NCBI GenBank assembly: GCA_035765775.1
Contig: DASTWV010000043.1
Span: 1 to 64,000 of the forward strand
Direction: 5' to 3'
DNA: 64,000 nucleotides
DNA from: Actinomycetota bacterium
Lineage (GTDB): Bacteria > Actinomycetota > CADDZG01 > JAHWKV01 > JAOPZY01
Shown: positions 35,296 through 44,106 of the stretch, piece after piece
Position numbering within the stretch: the first letter of the stretch is position 1
Layout: each line of letters opens with the position of its first letter
Program-made: the position numbers and the translations under genes
Notes under the pieces: generated by a model
Databases searched by the model: none
Told to the model about the DNA's origin: nothing
What the model saw: only the letters and a program-made list of their open reading frames with translations

Positions 35296-36942
35296 ATGGG
35301 CACCCTCCGGCTGGCCCTCGCCCAGCTGAACCTCACCGTCGGCGACCTCGAGGGCAACCGCGACCGCATCGTGGCGGCGATCGGAGCGGCCCGCAGCGCC
35401 CGGGCCCACCTCGTCGCCCTCCCGGAGCTGGCGGTCACCGGCTACCCGCCCGAGGACCTGGTGCTGCGCCCCTCCTTTGTCGCCGACAACCTCGCCACGC
35501 TGGATGCCATTGCCCCGGCGGCCACCGGGCTGAGCGCGGTGGTCGGCTTCGTCGACCGCTCCGGCGGCCAGCTGTTCAATGCCGCCGCCGTGCTGGTGAA
35601 CGGGGCGGTGGGGGCCATCTACCACAAGCACCTGCTGCCCAATTACGGGGTCTTCGACGAGCAGCGCTACTTCTCGCCCGGCAGCGGCATCGTGCTGGCC
35701 GAGGCCGCCGGGACCCGGATCGGCGTCACGATCTGCGAGGACCTCTGGCGTCCGGACGGCCCGCACGCCGCCTGCGCCGCGGCGGGGGCCGAGGTCATCG
35801 TCAACATCAACGGTTCGCCCTACCAGCGGGGCAAGGGCGCCCTGCGCCAGGAGCTGCTCCGGACTCGGGCCCGCCAGACCAGTGCCACCTTCGCGTACGT
35901 CAACCTGGTGGGCGGCCAGGATGAGCTGGTCTTCGACGGCCAGTCGTGCGTGGTGACCCCCGATGGCGCCCTGGTGGCCCGGGCGGTCCAGTTCGCCGAG
36001 GACCTGCTGGTCGTCGACCTCCCGGCCACCACGCCGCTCCTGGCCCCGGAGATGGGTAGCGCCGAGGAGGTCTACGCCGCCCTTGTCCTGGGGGTGGCCG
36101 ACTACCTGGGCAAGAACGGCTTCGCCTCGGCGTGCATCGGGCTTTCCGGGGGCATCGACTCCTCGCTGACCGCGGCGATCGCGGCGGACGCCCTGGGTCC
36201 GGAGAACGTCCTGGGCGTGCTGATGCCCAGCGTGTTCACCAGCGCCGAGAGCACCGAGTACGCCCATGCGCTGGCGGCCAACCTCGGCATCGCCACCCTG
36301 ACCCTGCCGATCACCGGCCCCTACGAGGCCCTTGCCGGCACGCTCGCCCCGGTCCTGGACGGCCGCCCTCCGGGGCTCACGCAGGAGAACCTGCAGTCGC
36401 GGATCCGGGGCACGCTGCTGATGGCGATCTCCAACCAGACCGGGCGCCTCGTGCTCTCCACCGGCAACAAGTCCGAGATGTCCACCGGCTATGCCACGCT
36501 CTACGGCGACATGGCCGGCGGCCTGGCGGTGCTCAAGGACGTGCCGAAGACCCTGGTCTTCGAACTCAGCGCCTGGCGCAACCGGGTCGGCCCGGCGATC
36601 CCCGAAGGGGTCTTGACCCGGCCCCCCACCGCCGAGCTCCGCCCGGATCAGCTCGACGCCGACGCCCTGCCACCTTACGAGATCCTCGACCCGATCCTGG
36701 AGGCCTACGTGGAGGAGGACGCCAGCCCGGAGGAGATCGCCGCCCGGGGGTTCCCCCGGGAGACCGTCGCCCGGGTGGTCGCCATGGTCGATGGTGCGGA
36801 GTACAAGCGTCGGCAGGCCCCGCCCGGGGTGAAGATCACCGGACGGGCATTCGGGAGGGATCGCAGGCCCCCGATCACCAACCGCTACCGGCCGTTCGTC
36901 GGTCCGCAAATGGTGCGCGCCAAGGAGGCGGCGGAGCCTTAG
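35296..36942 (+). CDS. nadE: Glutamine-dependent NAD+ synthetase
   Basis: A 548-residue two-domain enzyme converting nicotinate adenine dinucleotide to NAD+ using glutamine. The nitrilase-type glutaminase domain (1-265) has its Glu in LPELAVTGYPPEDL, Lys in IYHKHLLPNYGVF and Cys in GVTICEDLWRP. The synthetase domain has the ATP loop IGLSGGIDSSLTAAI and LSTGNKSEMSTGYATLYGD. ATG 35296 begins directly at the first strand (MGTLRLALAQLN); an upstream start at 35275 would add seven residues. It is divergent from the toxin-antitoxin pair. Confidence 0.96.
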   Translation: MGTLRLALAQLNLTVGDLEGNRDRIVAAIGAARSARAHLVALPELAVTGYPPEDLVLRPSFVADNLATLDAIAPAATGLSAVVGFVDRSGGQLFNAAAVLVNGAVGAIYHKHLLPNYGVFDEQRYFSPGSGIVLAEAAGTRIGVTICEDLWRPDGPHAACAAAGAEVIVNINGSPYQRGKGALRQELLRTRARQTSATFAYVNLVGGQDELVFDGQSCVVTPDGALVARAVQFAEDLLVVDLPATTPLLAPEMGSAEEVYAALVLGVADYLGKNGFASACIGLSGGIDSSLTAAIAADALGPENVLGVLMPSVFTSAESTEYAHALAANLGIATLTLPITGPYEALAGTLAPVLDGRPPGLTQENLQSRIRGTLLMAISNQTGRLVLSTGNKSEMSTGYATLYGDMAGGLAVLKDVPKTLVFELSAWRNRVGPAIPEGVLTRPPTAELRPDQLDADALPPYEILDPILEAYVEEDASPEEIAARGFPRETVARVVAMVDGAEYKRRQAPPGVKITGRAFGRDRRPPITNRYRPFVGPQMVRAKEAAEP

Positions 36943-37129
36943 CGGAGCGCCGGTTCCGCGCGCTTCAACCGTTACTGCACCAGAATCTCCCGGGCGTTCG
37001 CATACCTTAAGATTTTTTCATTTTCCGCGACGGTCCGGACATACAGCCCGAACAAAGACTCGGTATAGTTCCCTAGTCACTGGACCGCGCCAACCGGGTG
37101 TGGCCCCAACCTGAAACGGGGGAATCGCT
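36943..37129. promoter_or_regulatory. Intergenic region with A/T-rich tract and TATAGT hexamer
   Basis: A locally A/T-rich run (TTAAGATTTTTTCATTTT at about 37007-37024) is followed by TATAGT at 37064-37069, a plausible -10 element about 60 bp upstream of the microprotein start at 37130. A matching -35 is not evident. Confidence 0.4.
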
Positions 37130-37237
37130 ATGGGTGGACTCGGAGAGCTTCTCGAGAACCTCCTCACCAGCCTCGGCCTGCACGACCTCGGCCAGACGCT
37201 GGAGAACCTGCTGGACGGCAGCGACGACGACGACTAG
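37130..37237 (+). CDS. 35-residue Leu-rich acidic microprotein
   Basis: A short ORF with a good ribosome site (GGGGGAA six bases before ATG 37130) and a TAG at 37235. The product is an amphipathic helix pair made from a degenerate repeat (LGELLENLL and LGQTLENLL separated by TSLGLHD), ending in four Asp. Leu heptad spacing suggests a self-associating or membrane-surface helix. It has its own -10-like element upstream and a strong hairpin downstream, which argues that it is a real transcription unit. No family was recognised. Confidence 0.6.
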   Translation: MGGLGELLENLLTSLGLHDLGQTLENLLDGSDDDD

Positions 37238-37264
37238 AGCACCCGCACCACGCACTGCGGTATG

Positions 37265-37291
37265 ACGGGTGGGGCGGCCAGCCCCGCCCGT
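37265..37291. terminator. Hairpin between microprotein and rmlA
   Basis: ACGGGTGGGGC and GCCCCGCCCGT form an 11-bp stem (one G-U pair) around GGCCA. It lies between the stop of the plus-strand microprotein and the stop of minus-strand rmlA, so it can serve as a bidirectional terminator. Confidence 0.6.
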
Positions 37292-37324
37292 TGCGCGCCC
37301 GGGACGGGCCGGGCTGGAGCCGGC

Positions 37325-38059
37325 TCAGCGGTGGAAGGTGACGCCCTTCTCCAGAGCGACAAGGATGGAGGCCTTCAGCTTGCTTGCTGGCGTGCCGGCG
37401 TCGGTCCACCAGCCCCGCAGGACGTCATAGGTCATCGTGCGCTCGGCGATATAGACGTTGTTGAGATCGGTGACCTCCAGCTCGCCCCGGGCCGAGGGGA
37501 CCAGGGTGCGGATGAGGTCGAAGACCCGGTCGTCGTAGAAGTAGCAGCCGGTCACGACCAGGTCGGATCGGGGCGCATCGGGCTTCTCCTCGATCCCGAG
37601 GATCTTGCCGTCGGCCACCTCGGCGACCCCGAAACGGCGGGCATCCTCGGGCGAGACCTGCTTGAGGAGGATCTTCGCCCCCTTGCCCTGGTCGGCGAAG
37701 GCCTCGGCCGCTCCGGCCAGGCTCTCCTGGAAGATGTTGTCGCCCAGGATCACGCAGATCGGGTGCCCGCTGACCAGGGACTCCGCCCGGGAGAGTGCGT
37801 CGGCGATACCCCGCTCGCCCTCCTGGTAGGCGTAGGTGATCCGGACGCCGAGCGACGACCCGTCGCCCAGCAGTTTCTTGAACTGGGCGATCTCCTCCCC
37901 GGTCACCAGGGTGATCTCCTCGATGCCGGCGGCGGCCAGGGTGCGGATCGGGTAGAAGACCATGGGCTCGTCGAAGACGTCGAGGAGGTGCTTGTTCACC
38001 ACCTTGGTCACGGGATGGAAGCGGGTGCCCAGTCCGCCCGCCAGCACGACGCCCTTCAT
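37325..38059 (-). CDS. rmlA: Glucose-1-phosphate thymidylyltransferase
   Basis: A 244-residue nucleotidyltransferase that makes dTDP-glucose for L-rhamnose synthesis. The loop VVLAGGLGTRFHPVTKVVNKH, FYPIRTLAAAGI, and GDNIFQESL are family motifs; it is the short type without the C-terminal helical extension. The ATG at 38059 overlaps the rmlD stop by 4 bp. It is the last gene of the rmlBCDA operon. Confidence 0.92.
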   Translation of the reverse strand: MKGVVLAGGLGTRFHPVTKVVNKHLLDVFDEPMVFYPIRTLAAAGIEEITLVTGEEIAQFKKLLGDGSSLGVRITYAYQEGERGIADALSRAESLVSGHPICVILGDNIFQESLAGAAEAFADQGKGAKILLKQVSPEDARRFGVAEVADGKILGIEEKPDAPRSDLVVTGCYFYDDRVFDLIRTLVPSARGELEVTDLNNVYIAERTMTYDVLRGWWTDAGTPASKLKASILVALEKGVTFHR

Positions 38060-38910
38060 GCGCACACCCTGACATACGCAGCCACCGCTTGGCGCCAGTC
38101 GCGCAGTTCCACCCCGAGGGCGGCCGCCCGGGCGCAGTCCAGGACGCCGTTGGCCGGCCGGGGTGCGATGGGGCCCGGCCGTCCGGCGTTGTAGGCCTCG
38201 GTGCTGGTGCGCAGCACCGGTGCCGGGCGCCCGGCGGCCTCCAGGGCCACGGCGGCGACGTCCGCCCACGTCCCGGGCTCGCCGCCGCCCTGCAGGTGGA
38301 GCAGGCCGGTGGCCCCCGCCTGGACCAGGGCGACCATGCCGCCGGCCAGATCCACGGCGTACGTCGGCCGCCCCCGCTGGTCGTCCACCACCGTGAGGGC
38401 CTGGCCGGGCCGGGCGGCGCTGGCCGCCAGGATGGCCCCGATGAAGTTCTTGCCCTCACCGAAGACCCACGAGGTGCGCACCACGAGGTGGCGGGGCGCC
38501 TGGGCGGCCGCCTCCTCGCCACCGAGCTTGCTGGCGCCGTAGACCGAGAGCGGGTGCGGGGGATCGTCCTCCCGGTAGGGGCGGGCGGAGGCACCGTCGA
38601 AGACATAGTCGGTGGAGAGGTAGACCAGCAGCGCCCCGGTCTCTGCGGCCGCCCGGGCGACCGCAGAGGTGCCTGCCACATTCACCGCCCGGGCCGCCTC
38701 CGGGTCGGCCTCGGCGGCGTCCACCGCCGTCCAGGCTCCGGCGTGCACGATGACCGAGGGCGCCCGGGCTACGAGCTGTCGGCGCACCCCGCCGGGGTCG
38801 GACAGCTCGAACTCCGGGCGGTCCACCAGCACCGCGTGCGGCAGGAGTGCTGCCAGCGCCCTGCCGAGCTGGCCGTCCCGGCCGGTGACGACCCAGCCGG
38901 CGCCGGTCAC
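38056..38910 (-). CDS. rmlD: dTDP-4-dehydrorhamnose reductase
   Basis: A 284-residue SDR catalysing the final NADPH-dependent reduction to dTDP-L-rhamnose. VVTGRDGQLGRALAALLP, AGAWTAVDAAEADP, YLSTDYVFDG and the Tyr-Lys in LSVYGASKLGGEE are typical RmlD motifs. GTG 38910 overlaps the rmlC TGA (GTGA). Very Ala/Gly rich but complete. Confidence 0.93.
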   Translation of the reverse strand: MTGAGWVVTGRDGQLGRALAALLPHAVLVDRPEFELSDPGGVRRQLVARAPSVIVHAGAWTAVDAAEADPEAARAVNVAGTSAVARAAAETGALLVYLSTDYVFDGASARPYREDDPPHPLSVYGASKLGGEEAAAQAPRHLVVRTSWVFGEGKNFIGAILAASAARPGQALTVVDDQRGRPTYAVDLAGGMVALVQAGATGLLHLQGGGEPGTWADVAAVALEAAGRPAPVLRTSTEAYNAGRPGPIAPRPANGVLDCARAAALGVELRDWRQAVAAYVRVCA

Positions 38911-39440
38911 TCCCCCGTCGGCCACAGCCCGCCGACGTCGTCCCAGGACAACGGCGGGTTGGCCTGGTCCCGCCCCGAGAGCACCGGCTGGGCGATGCGC
39001 CAGGGGGCGGACAGGGTGGCGTCGTCCCAGGCCACCCCGAACTCGTCGCTGGCGTCGTAGTAGCCGGTCACCCAGTAGATGAGGTCCACGTCGGTCACCG
39101 CCAGGAAGCCATGGGCGACGCCGGGCGGGATGTAGAGCACCTGCGGCTCGCCCCCGACGAGCGGGACCGGCACCACCGCCGGGGAGGTGGAGGCGGTGCG
39201 CAGGTCGGCCAGCATCGCCTGGGCCTCCCCGCCGATCACGTACCAGGCGTCGGCCTGCTTGCGGTGGTAGTGCAGCCCGCGCAGCACCCCGGCGGCCGAG
39301 TGCGAGTGGTTGGCTTGCACGAAGTGCACCCCCAGGAGGTCCTCGCGGAAGATCTCCATGAACGACCCCCGGCTGTCGCCGTGCACGACGGGGGTGCCGA
39401 GGACGGCGCCCGGGATGCCCGGGATCGGCTCCAGCTTCAC
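38907..39440 (-). CDS. rmlC: dTDP-4-dehydrorhamnose 3,5-epimerase
   Basis: A 177-residue cupin-fold epimerase. RGSFMEIFRED, VLRGLHYHRKQADAWYV (active-site His) and YIPPGVAHGFLAVTD are diagnostic RmlC motifs, and the dyad Tyr/Asp region follows in LIYWVTGYYDASDEFGVAWDD. GTG 39440 overlaps the rmlB stop (GTGA), so the whole operon is coupled. Confidence 0.94.
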   Translation of the reverse strand: MKLEPIPGIPGAVLGTPVVHGDSRGSFMEIFREDLLGVHFVQANHSHSAAGVLRGLHYHRKQADAWYVIGGEAQAMLADLRTASTSPAVVPVPLVGGEPQVLYIPPGVAHGFLAVTDVDLIYWVTGYYDASDEFGVAWDDATLSAPWRIAQPVLSGRDQANPPLSWDDVGGLWPTGE

Positions 39441-40453
39441 CGGGCCGCCGCATCGGTGTAGATCGACTCCGCCTCCGCCAGGTGCGGCCCCCACCAGTCC
39501 TCGTGGTCCCGGTACCAGTCCACCGTGGCCCCCAGCTGCTCCCAGACGTCGCCCGGGCGCCAGCCCAGGCCGGTGATGCGGGTCGCATCGACGCAGTAGC
39601 GCCGGTCGTGGGCCGGGCGGTCGTAGGCGGTCATGACGATGCGGTCCTCGGGCAGGCCGAGGCGTCCCGCCAGCCAGCGCACCAGCGCCAGGTTGGTGAT
39701 CTCGGGCTCATGGCGGGGGCCGACGTTGTACACCCCACCCGGGGCGCCCATCGTGGCGGCCAGGCCGACGGCGGCGGCGAAGTCGCCGGCGTGCAGCCAC
39801 TGACGCACGTAGAGGCCGTCGCCCCAGACCGGCAGCACGTCGCCCCGGAGGCCCCGCACGATCCAGCGGGGGAAGGCCTTCTCGGGGAACTGGTGCGGCC
39901 CGAAGGCGTTGGTGGGCCGCACGACCACCACCTCCAGGCGATCGGCGTACGAGCGGGCCAGGTCGTCGGCGATGGCCTTCGACCGGGCGTACGGGCTACT
40001 CGCCGCCCCCTCGCCTCGCCCCTTGTCCTCCTCGGCGAAGGCCCCCTCGAGGATCGGGCCGTAGACCTCGTCGGTGGAGACATGGACCACACGGCCCACC
40101 CCGTGGGCGAGCGCCGCGTCGAGCACCACCCGGGTGCCCTCGACGTTGGTGCGGAAGAACCGGTCGGGATCCGACTCGCTGCGGGTGACGTGGGTCTCAG
40201 CTGCGTAGTGCACGACGAGATCGGGCCGGTACACCTGGAAGACGGCGGCGATCTCGGGCGCCGAGGCGACGTCGGCCCGGACGAAGGCGCAGCGGGGGTC
40301 GTCGGCCACATCGCCGAGGCGGCGCAGGTCCCCGGCGTAGGTGAGCGCATCGACGTTCACCACCAGGCCGGCGCCGGACGCCAGGGCGTGGCGGACGAAA
40401 TGGCTGCCGAGGAACCCGGCCCCGCCCGTCACCACGATGGTCTTGCCCTGCAT
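39437..40453 (-). CDS. rmlB: dTDP-glucose 4,6-dehydratase
   Basis: A 338-residue extended SDR and the first gene of the rmlBCDA operon. [38 protein letters not shown] (with the catalytic Asp-Glu), and the Tyr-Lys in SSPYARSKAIADDL are all present; RPTNAFGPHQFPEKAFPRW is the RmlB substrate loop. Start ATG 40453. Product feeds rhamnosyltransferases such as the WbbL-like enzyme at 14409. Confidence 0.94.
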   Translation of the reverse strand: MQGKTIVVTGGAGFLGSHFVRHALASGAGLVVNVDALTYAGDLRRLGDVADDPRCAFVRADVASAPEIAAVFQVYRPDLVVHYAAETHVTRSESDPDRFFRTNVEGTRVVLDAALAHGVGRVVHVSTDEVYGPILEGAFAEEDKGRGEGAASSPYARSKAIADDLARSYADRLEVVVVRPTNAFGPHQFPEKAFPRWIVRGLRGDVLPVWGDGLYVRQWLHAGDFAAAVGLAATMGAPGGVYNVGPRHEPEITNLALVRWLAGRLGLPEDRIVMTAYDRPAHDRRYCVDATRITGLGWRPGDVWEQLGATVDWYRDHEDWWGPHLAEAESIYTDAAAR

Positions 40454-40584
40454 CCGCCCTCCGGCTTCCTGTTCGCCCGCGTTCGGCGCCCACGTTCGGC
40501 GCCCGCGCCGGGGACGATACTGCACTGGTTGGCCGGCGGCGGTCTCCAGAAGCCCGCCCAGGTGGCTGGGGCCTTACTCCGGGG

Positions 40585-40941
40585 TTACTCCTTCTCAGCC
40601 AGCGCCGACTTCACTGCCGTGATCATGTCGGGTGGGCTGGCGAACACCAGGTTCTTCACCTTGCCCTTCAGACCCCGGGCGGCGGATTCCTTGGCGGCGA
40701 TGACCACGATCGGGACGGTTGCGAGCTCGTCGGTGCCGGCCAGGCCCACGGCCATCGCCCGGCCCTGATCCGGTGAGCGGGTGAGGTCGATGAGCACGAG
40801 GTCGGGCTCGATCTTGGGGATCTGCTTGTAGGTGTCCCCCTTCGGCTCCTCCACCCAGGGCACGCTGTAGCCGTTCTGGCGCAGCGCGCTCACCCAGGGG
40901 CGGCTCTCCTCCCAGCAGAGAACGGCAACCTTGGCGTTCAT
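40585..40941 (-). CDS. Stand-alone receiver-like protein
   Basis: A 118-residue alpha/beta protein resembling a CheY-type receiver: VAVLCWEES at strand 1, PDLVLIDLTRSPDQGR with an Asp at the phosphoacceptor position, PIVVIAAKES at strand 4 with Lys absent from its usual spot, and a final helix. Acidic residues after strand 1 are reduced to Glu-Glu. It could be a degenerate receiver. ATG 40941; monocistronic. Confidence 0.6.
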   Translation of the reverse strand: MNAKVAVLCWEESRPWVSALRQNGYSVPWVEEPKGDTYKQIPKIEPDLVLIDLTRSPDQGRAMAVGLAGTDELATVPIVVIAAKESAARGLKGKVKNLVFASPPDMITAVKSALAEKE

Positions 40942-41109
40942 TGCTCCTGCTTCCTTCGCGGTGGGTGCGGGCTGGACCCCGCCGGCCGGCGCACAGCCCT
41001 ACCGGGCGCCATATTGATGATATCCGACCGCCCGCACGGGCCGGTGGCGGGGGGCCGGAAGCGGTACCCTCCCCCCTCGCACCGAACCCTCGCACCGACC
41101 CGCGCCCCC

Positions 41110-41147
41110 ATGACCCAACCCATGACCCAACCATGACCCGACCATGA
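41110..41147 (+). promoter_or_regulatory. Chained mini-ORFs in an ATGACCC repeat upstream of a hydrolase
   Basis: CCATGACCC-type units repeat four times at 41109-41147. From ATG 41110 the frame reads MTQPMTQP and stops at TGA 41134; that TGA overlaps ATG 41133, which reads MTRP and stops at TGA 41145; that TGA overlaps the hydrolase start ATG 41144. A ribosome could pass from one to the next through ATGA junctions. Confidence 0.45.
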
Positions 41148-41989
41148 GCCACCCCCTGCCCGCTGACTCCGCCACCCGGCCCGGCGTCCCCGTCGAGCTC
41201 GCCGCCCTCGAGCGCGGGGCGGGCCCGGTCGTCACCCTCATCCACGGCGGGATCTTCCATTCCGGCCCCACCTGGGCCCGCCAGATCGGCCCGCTCGCCA
41301 CCGAGGGCTACCGGGTGCTGGCGGTGGACCGGCGGGGCTACGGTCGCTCCCCGGACGCCCGGGCGCCGGCGGGCGAGCGCATCTCGGTCGCCCTGCAGGC
41401 CGCCGATGTCTGGCACACCCTCGACCTGCGGGAGGCCCCGGCCAGCCATCTGGTGGGCATCTCCTACGGCGCACTGGTTGCCCTGGAGGCCGCCCTGGCC
41501 CGCCCGGAGGCGTGCACCTCGCTGACGCTCATCGAGCCCGGCCTGCTGGCCTGGCTGGCGGACGATGCCGACTACGGCCCCTGGCTGCAGCGGTGGCGGG
41601 AGCTGGAGGCGCGGGGGGCCTCGGGGGCGCCGCTCGAGGAGTGGCTGGGCGAGTTCCTGTCCCTGATCGACCCGCAGATGGCCCGGGACCTGGCGCCGGG
41701 ATCACCTGCCTACGGCATCCTGGAGCGGGCACTCCCCCACGAGTGGGAGGAGGAGAGCGCCTCGACCTACCAACCCGACCCCGAGGCGTTGGCCGCCCTC
41801 GGCGTCCCCACCTTGATCGTCACCGGGGCCGACAGCGAGCCCGCCCCGCATGCCATCGCCGAGCTGATGGCGGAGCGCATCGCGGGCGCCACCCAGGCCG
41901 AGATCGAGGGCGCCGGGCATGCCCTGCAGGCCGAGCAGCCCGACGCCTTCAACCGGCTACTGCTGGGGTTCCTCGCCCTGCAGGCGTAA
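41144..41989 (+). CDS. Alpha/beta hydrolase
   Basis: A 281-residue serine hydrolase. The oxyanion region is LIHGGIFHSGPTW, the nucleophile elbow is GISYGAL, the acid is expected in VTGADSEPAP, and the catalytic His in GAGHALQ. The substrate is unknown; the fold covers esterases, lipases and C-C hydrolases. Transcribed alone. Confidence 0.88.
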   Translation: MSHPLPADSATRPGVPVELAALERGAGPVVTLIHGGIFHSGPTWARQIGPLATEGYRVLAVDRRGYGRSPDARAPAGERISVALQAADVWHTLDLREAPASHLVGISYGALVALEAALARPEACTSLTLIEPGLLAWLADDADYGPWLQRWRELEARGASGAPLEEWLGEFLSLIDPQMARDLAPGSPAYGILERALPHEWEEESASTYQPDPEALAALGVPTLIVTGADSEPAPHAIAELMAERIAGATQAEIEGAGHALQAEQPDAFNRLLLGFLALQA

Positions 41990-42078
41990 CCCGCGGGGGC
42001 TCGCCCCGGTCGTAGAATTGAGGCAAGCACCACAGGCCCGGAGGCCCCGCCCCGGGACCAGAGAGAGGAGTGCCCGCC

Positions 42079-42879
42079 ATGCCCACGACCGTGCGCGACC
42101 TGGCCCGCTACAAGTCGGACGGCCGCCGCTTCGCCATGCTCACCGCTTACGACTTCCCCACCGCCCGCCTGCTGGACGAGGCCGGGATCCCCGCCCTGCT
42201 GGTGGGCGACTCCCTCGGGCAGGTGGTCCTGGGCTACGACACCACCCTGCCGGTGACGATGGACGAGATGCTGCACCATTGCCGGGCGGTCGCCCGGGGG
42301 GCGCGCACCGCCCTGTTGATCGGCGACATGCCCTTCGGCAGCTACCAGACCTCGCTGGAGGACGGCATCCGCAACGCCACCCGCATGCTGAAGGAGGGCG
42401 GCATGCACGCCGTGAAGTTCGAGGGCTGGATGCCCGAGCTCACCCAGGCCCTCACCGAGCGCGGCATCCCGGTAATGGCCCACCTGGGCCTGACCCCCCA
42501 GTCGGTGCACGCGTTCGGCGGCTACCGGGTGCAAGCCAAGAACGAGGAGGACGCCCACGCCCTCGTCGCCCACGCCCTCGACCTGCAGAAAGCGGGCGCC
42601 TTCGCCCTGGTGCTGGAGGCGGTGCCCGCGGCCGTGGCCGCCTCGGTGACCCAGGCGCTCGCCATCCCCACCATCGGCGTCGGGGCGGGGCCGGGCTGCG
42701 ACGGCCAGGTCCTGGTGGTGCACGACCTGCTGGGCTTCCGGGCCGGCGTGGAGGCCACCCGCTCCCCCAAGTTCGTGAAGGCCCAGGCCGACCTCGCCAC
42801 CGTTATCCATGACGCCGCCCGGGCGTACCTGCACGAGGTGGAGGCAGGCACCTTCCCGGACGAAGCCCATTCGTACTGA
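42079..42879 (+). CDS. panB: 3-methyl-2-oxobutanoate hydroxymethyltransferase
   Basis: A 266-residue TIM-barrel enzyme making ketopantoate for pantothenate and CoA. LTAYDFPTARLLDEAG, LLVGDSLGQVVLGYDTTLPVT (metal-binding Asp), GDMPFGSY, VKFEGW, MAHLGLTPQSV and IGVGAGPGCDGQ are diagnostic. ATG 42079 is chosen, with GAGAGGAG eight bases upstream; GTG 42070 would lack proper spacing. Confidence 0.96.
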   Translation: MPTTVRDLARYKSDGRRFAMLTAYDFPTARLLDEAGIPALLVGDSLGQVVLGYDTTLPVTMDEMLHHCRAVARGARTALLIGDMPFGSYQTSLEDGIRNATRMLKEGGMHAVKFEGWMPELTQALTERGIPVMAHLGLTPQSVHAFGGYRVQAKNEEDAHALVAHALDLQKAGAFALVLEAVPAAVAASVTQALAIPTIGVGAGPGCDGQVLVVHDLLGFRAGVEATRSPKFVKAQADLATVIHDAARAYLHEVEAGTFPDEAHSY

Positions 42880-42950
42880 GGCCGCCACCGCGGCGTCATC
42901 GGTCACGGTCAGATCAACACCAGAATCTAAGTCCCAACCACCCTCCCCGG

Positions 42951-43517
42951 TTACCCGGCCGACCCGGGGGTGCCAAGGCTCAGCCGCACCGGCTGGCCGG
43001 CCACCTTCAGCGCAATCTCGCCCTCAGCCGTGACCTCCGGCTCGCCCGGACGCACCAGCGTGAAGGTGGGAGCTTCAACCGGGGCCAGGCCGGGCAGGTC
43101 CACCAGCAGGTAGGCCTCGGCCCCACCCAGCAGGTAGTCGTCCCGCTTGCGATTGCGGTCCACCACCCGGGTGGAGGGCGAGGCAATCTCGACCACCAGG
43201 TAGGGGGGAGGAACGAAATGTTCGTCCTGGCGGGTGTCCCAGTCGCGTCGGAGGACCGTCAAGTCCGGCATGTTGAGGTAGCCGCTCCCCTCCGGTACCC
43301 GCCACGGTGGGCCGTTGCCCACAATCTGGGCATCCACCACGCTGAGTTGCGAAAAGAGCTGTTCCCACAGCAGTGCGACGGCCTTCTCATGCTGATCCGT
43401 CGCCGGCGTCACGATGAGGCTCCCCCACGGGTCCAGCTCGACGTGCGCCACACCCAACTGGGTCCGGAGCCAGTCGAGATCGTCGACGGTGTAGCCTCCT
43501 TCGGCCGCACGAACCAT
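42951..43517 (-). CDS. Uma2-family endonuclease-like protein (copy A)
   Basis: A 188-residue protein with the Uma2 core: LIVTPATDQHE, LNMPDLTVLRRDW (Asp), YLVVEIASPSTRVVDRNRKRDDYLLGGAEAYLLVDL (Glu and Lys). Uma2 proteins are widespread putative restriction-like nucleases of unclear role. It is the downstream member of a tandem pair with copy B at 43534, which it resembles over almost its whole length. Confidence 0.85.
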   Translation of the reverse strand: MVRAAEGGYTVDDLDWLRTQLGVAHVELDPWGSLIVTPATDQHEKAVALLWEQLFSQLSVVDAQIVGNGPPWRVPEGSGYLNMPDLTVLRRDWDTRQDEHFVPPPYLVVEIASPSTRVVDRNRKRDDYLLGGAEAYLLVDLPGLAPVEAPTFTLVRPGEPEVTAEGEIALKVAGQPVRLSLGTPGSAG

Positions 43518-43533
43518 GCCGCAGGGTACCCGT

Positions 43534-44097
43534 TCAGTCCCGCGACTCGAGCGGGGTCAGGGTGAGGCGCACCGGCCGGCCGGCCACCATCAGCGCAATC
43601 TCGGTGTGGGCCGTGACCTCCGGCTCGCCCGGGCGCACCAGCGTGAAGGTGGGAGCCTCGACCGGGGCCAGCGCGGGCAGGTCTACGAGCAGGTAGGCCT
43701 CGGCCCCGCCCAACAGGTAGTCGTCCCGCTTTCGGTTGCGATCCACCACGCGGGTGGAGGGCGAAGCCACCTCGACCACCAGGTGAGGGGGAGGGACGAG
43801 ATGCTCGTCATCCCGGAGGTGCCAGCCCGCCGTCAGTACTGCCAGATCCGGCATATTGAGGTACCCACTCCCGCCGGGCACCCGCCAGGCAGGGCCATTG
43901 GCCGCAATGGCCAAAGAGTCTGGGAGTTGGCGTACAAGCTGGCGGGTCAGCAGGCTGACCGCGGCCTCGTGGAGGTCCGTCGCCGGCGTCACGACCAGGT
44001 TGCCCCAGGGATCGAGCTCGACGTGCGCCACTCCCCACTGGGCGCGCACCCAGTCGAAGTCCTCGACGCTGTACCCTCCCTCAGCTGCACGGGCCAT
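43534..44097 (-). CDS. Uma2-family endonuclease-like protein (copy B)
   Basis: A 187-residue tandem paralogue of the gene just downstream; both begin M-x-RAAEGGY and share the segment STRVVDRNRKRDDYLLGGAE exactly. The gap is 16 bp. The core Asp (MPDLAVLTAGW) and Glu (LVVEVASPST) are conserved, so both copies could be active. Confidence 0.85.
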   Translation of the reverse strand: MARAAEGGYSVEDFDWVRAQWGVAHVELDPWGNLVVTPATDLHEAAVSLLTRQLVRQLPDSLAIAANGPAWRVPGGSGYLNMPDLAVLTAGWHLRDDEHLVPPPHLVVEVASPSTRVVDRNRKRDDYLLGGAEAYLLVDLPALAPVEAPTFTLVRPGEPEVTAHTEIALMVAGRPVRLTLTPLESRD

Positions 44098-44106
44098 GCA
44101 CCCAGC

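Noticed and set aside
34975-36909. Minus-strand open frame of about 640 codons ending in the antitoxin
   Set aside because: Only its last 82 codons are a real antitoxin; the rest is antisense to nadE.
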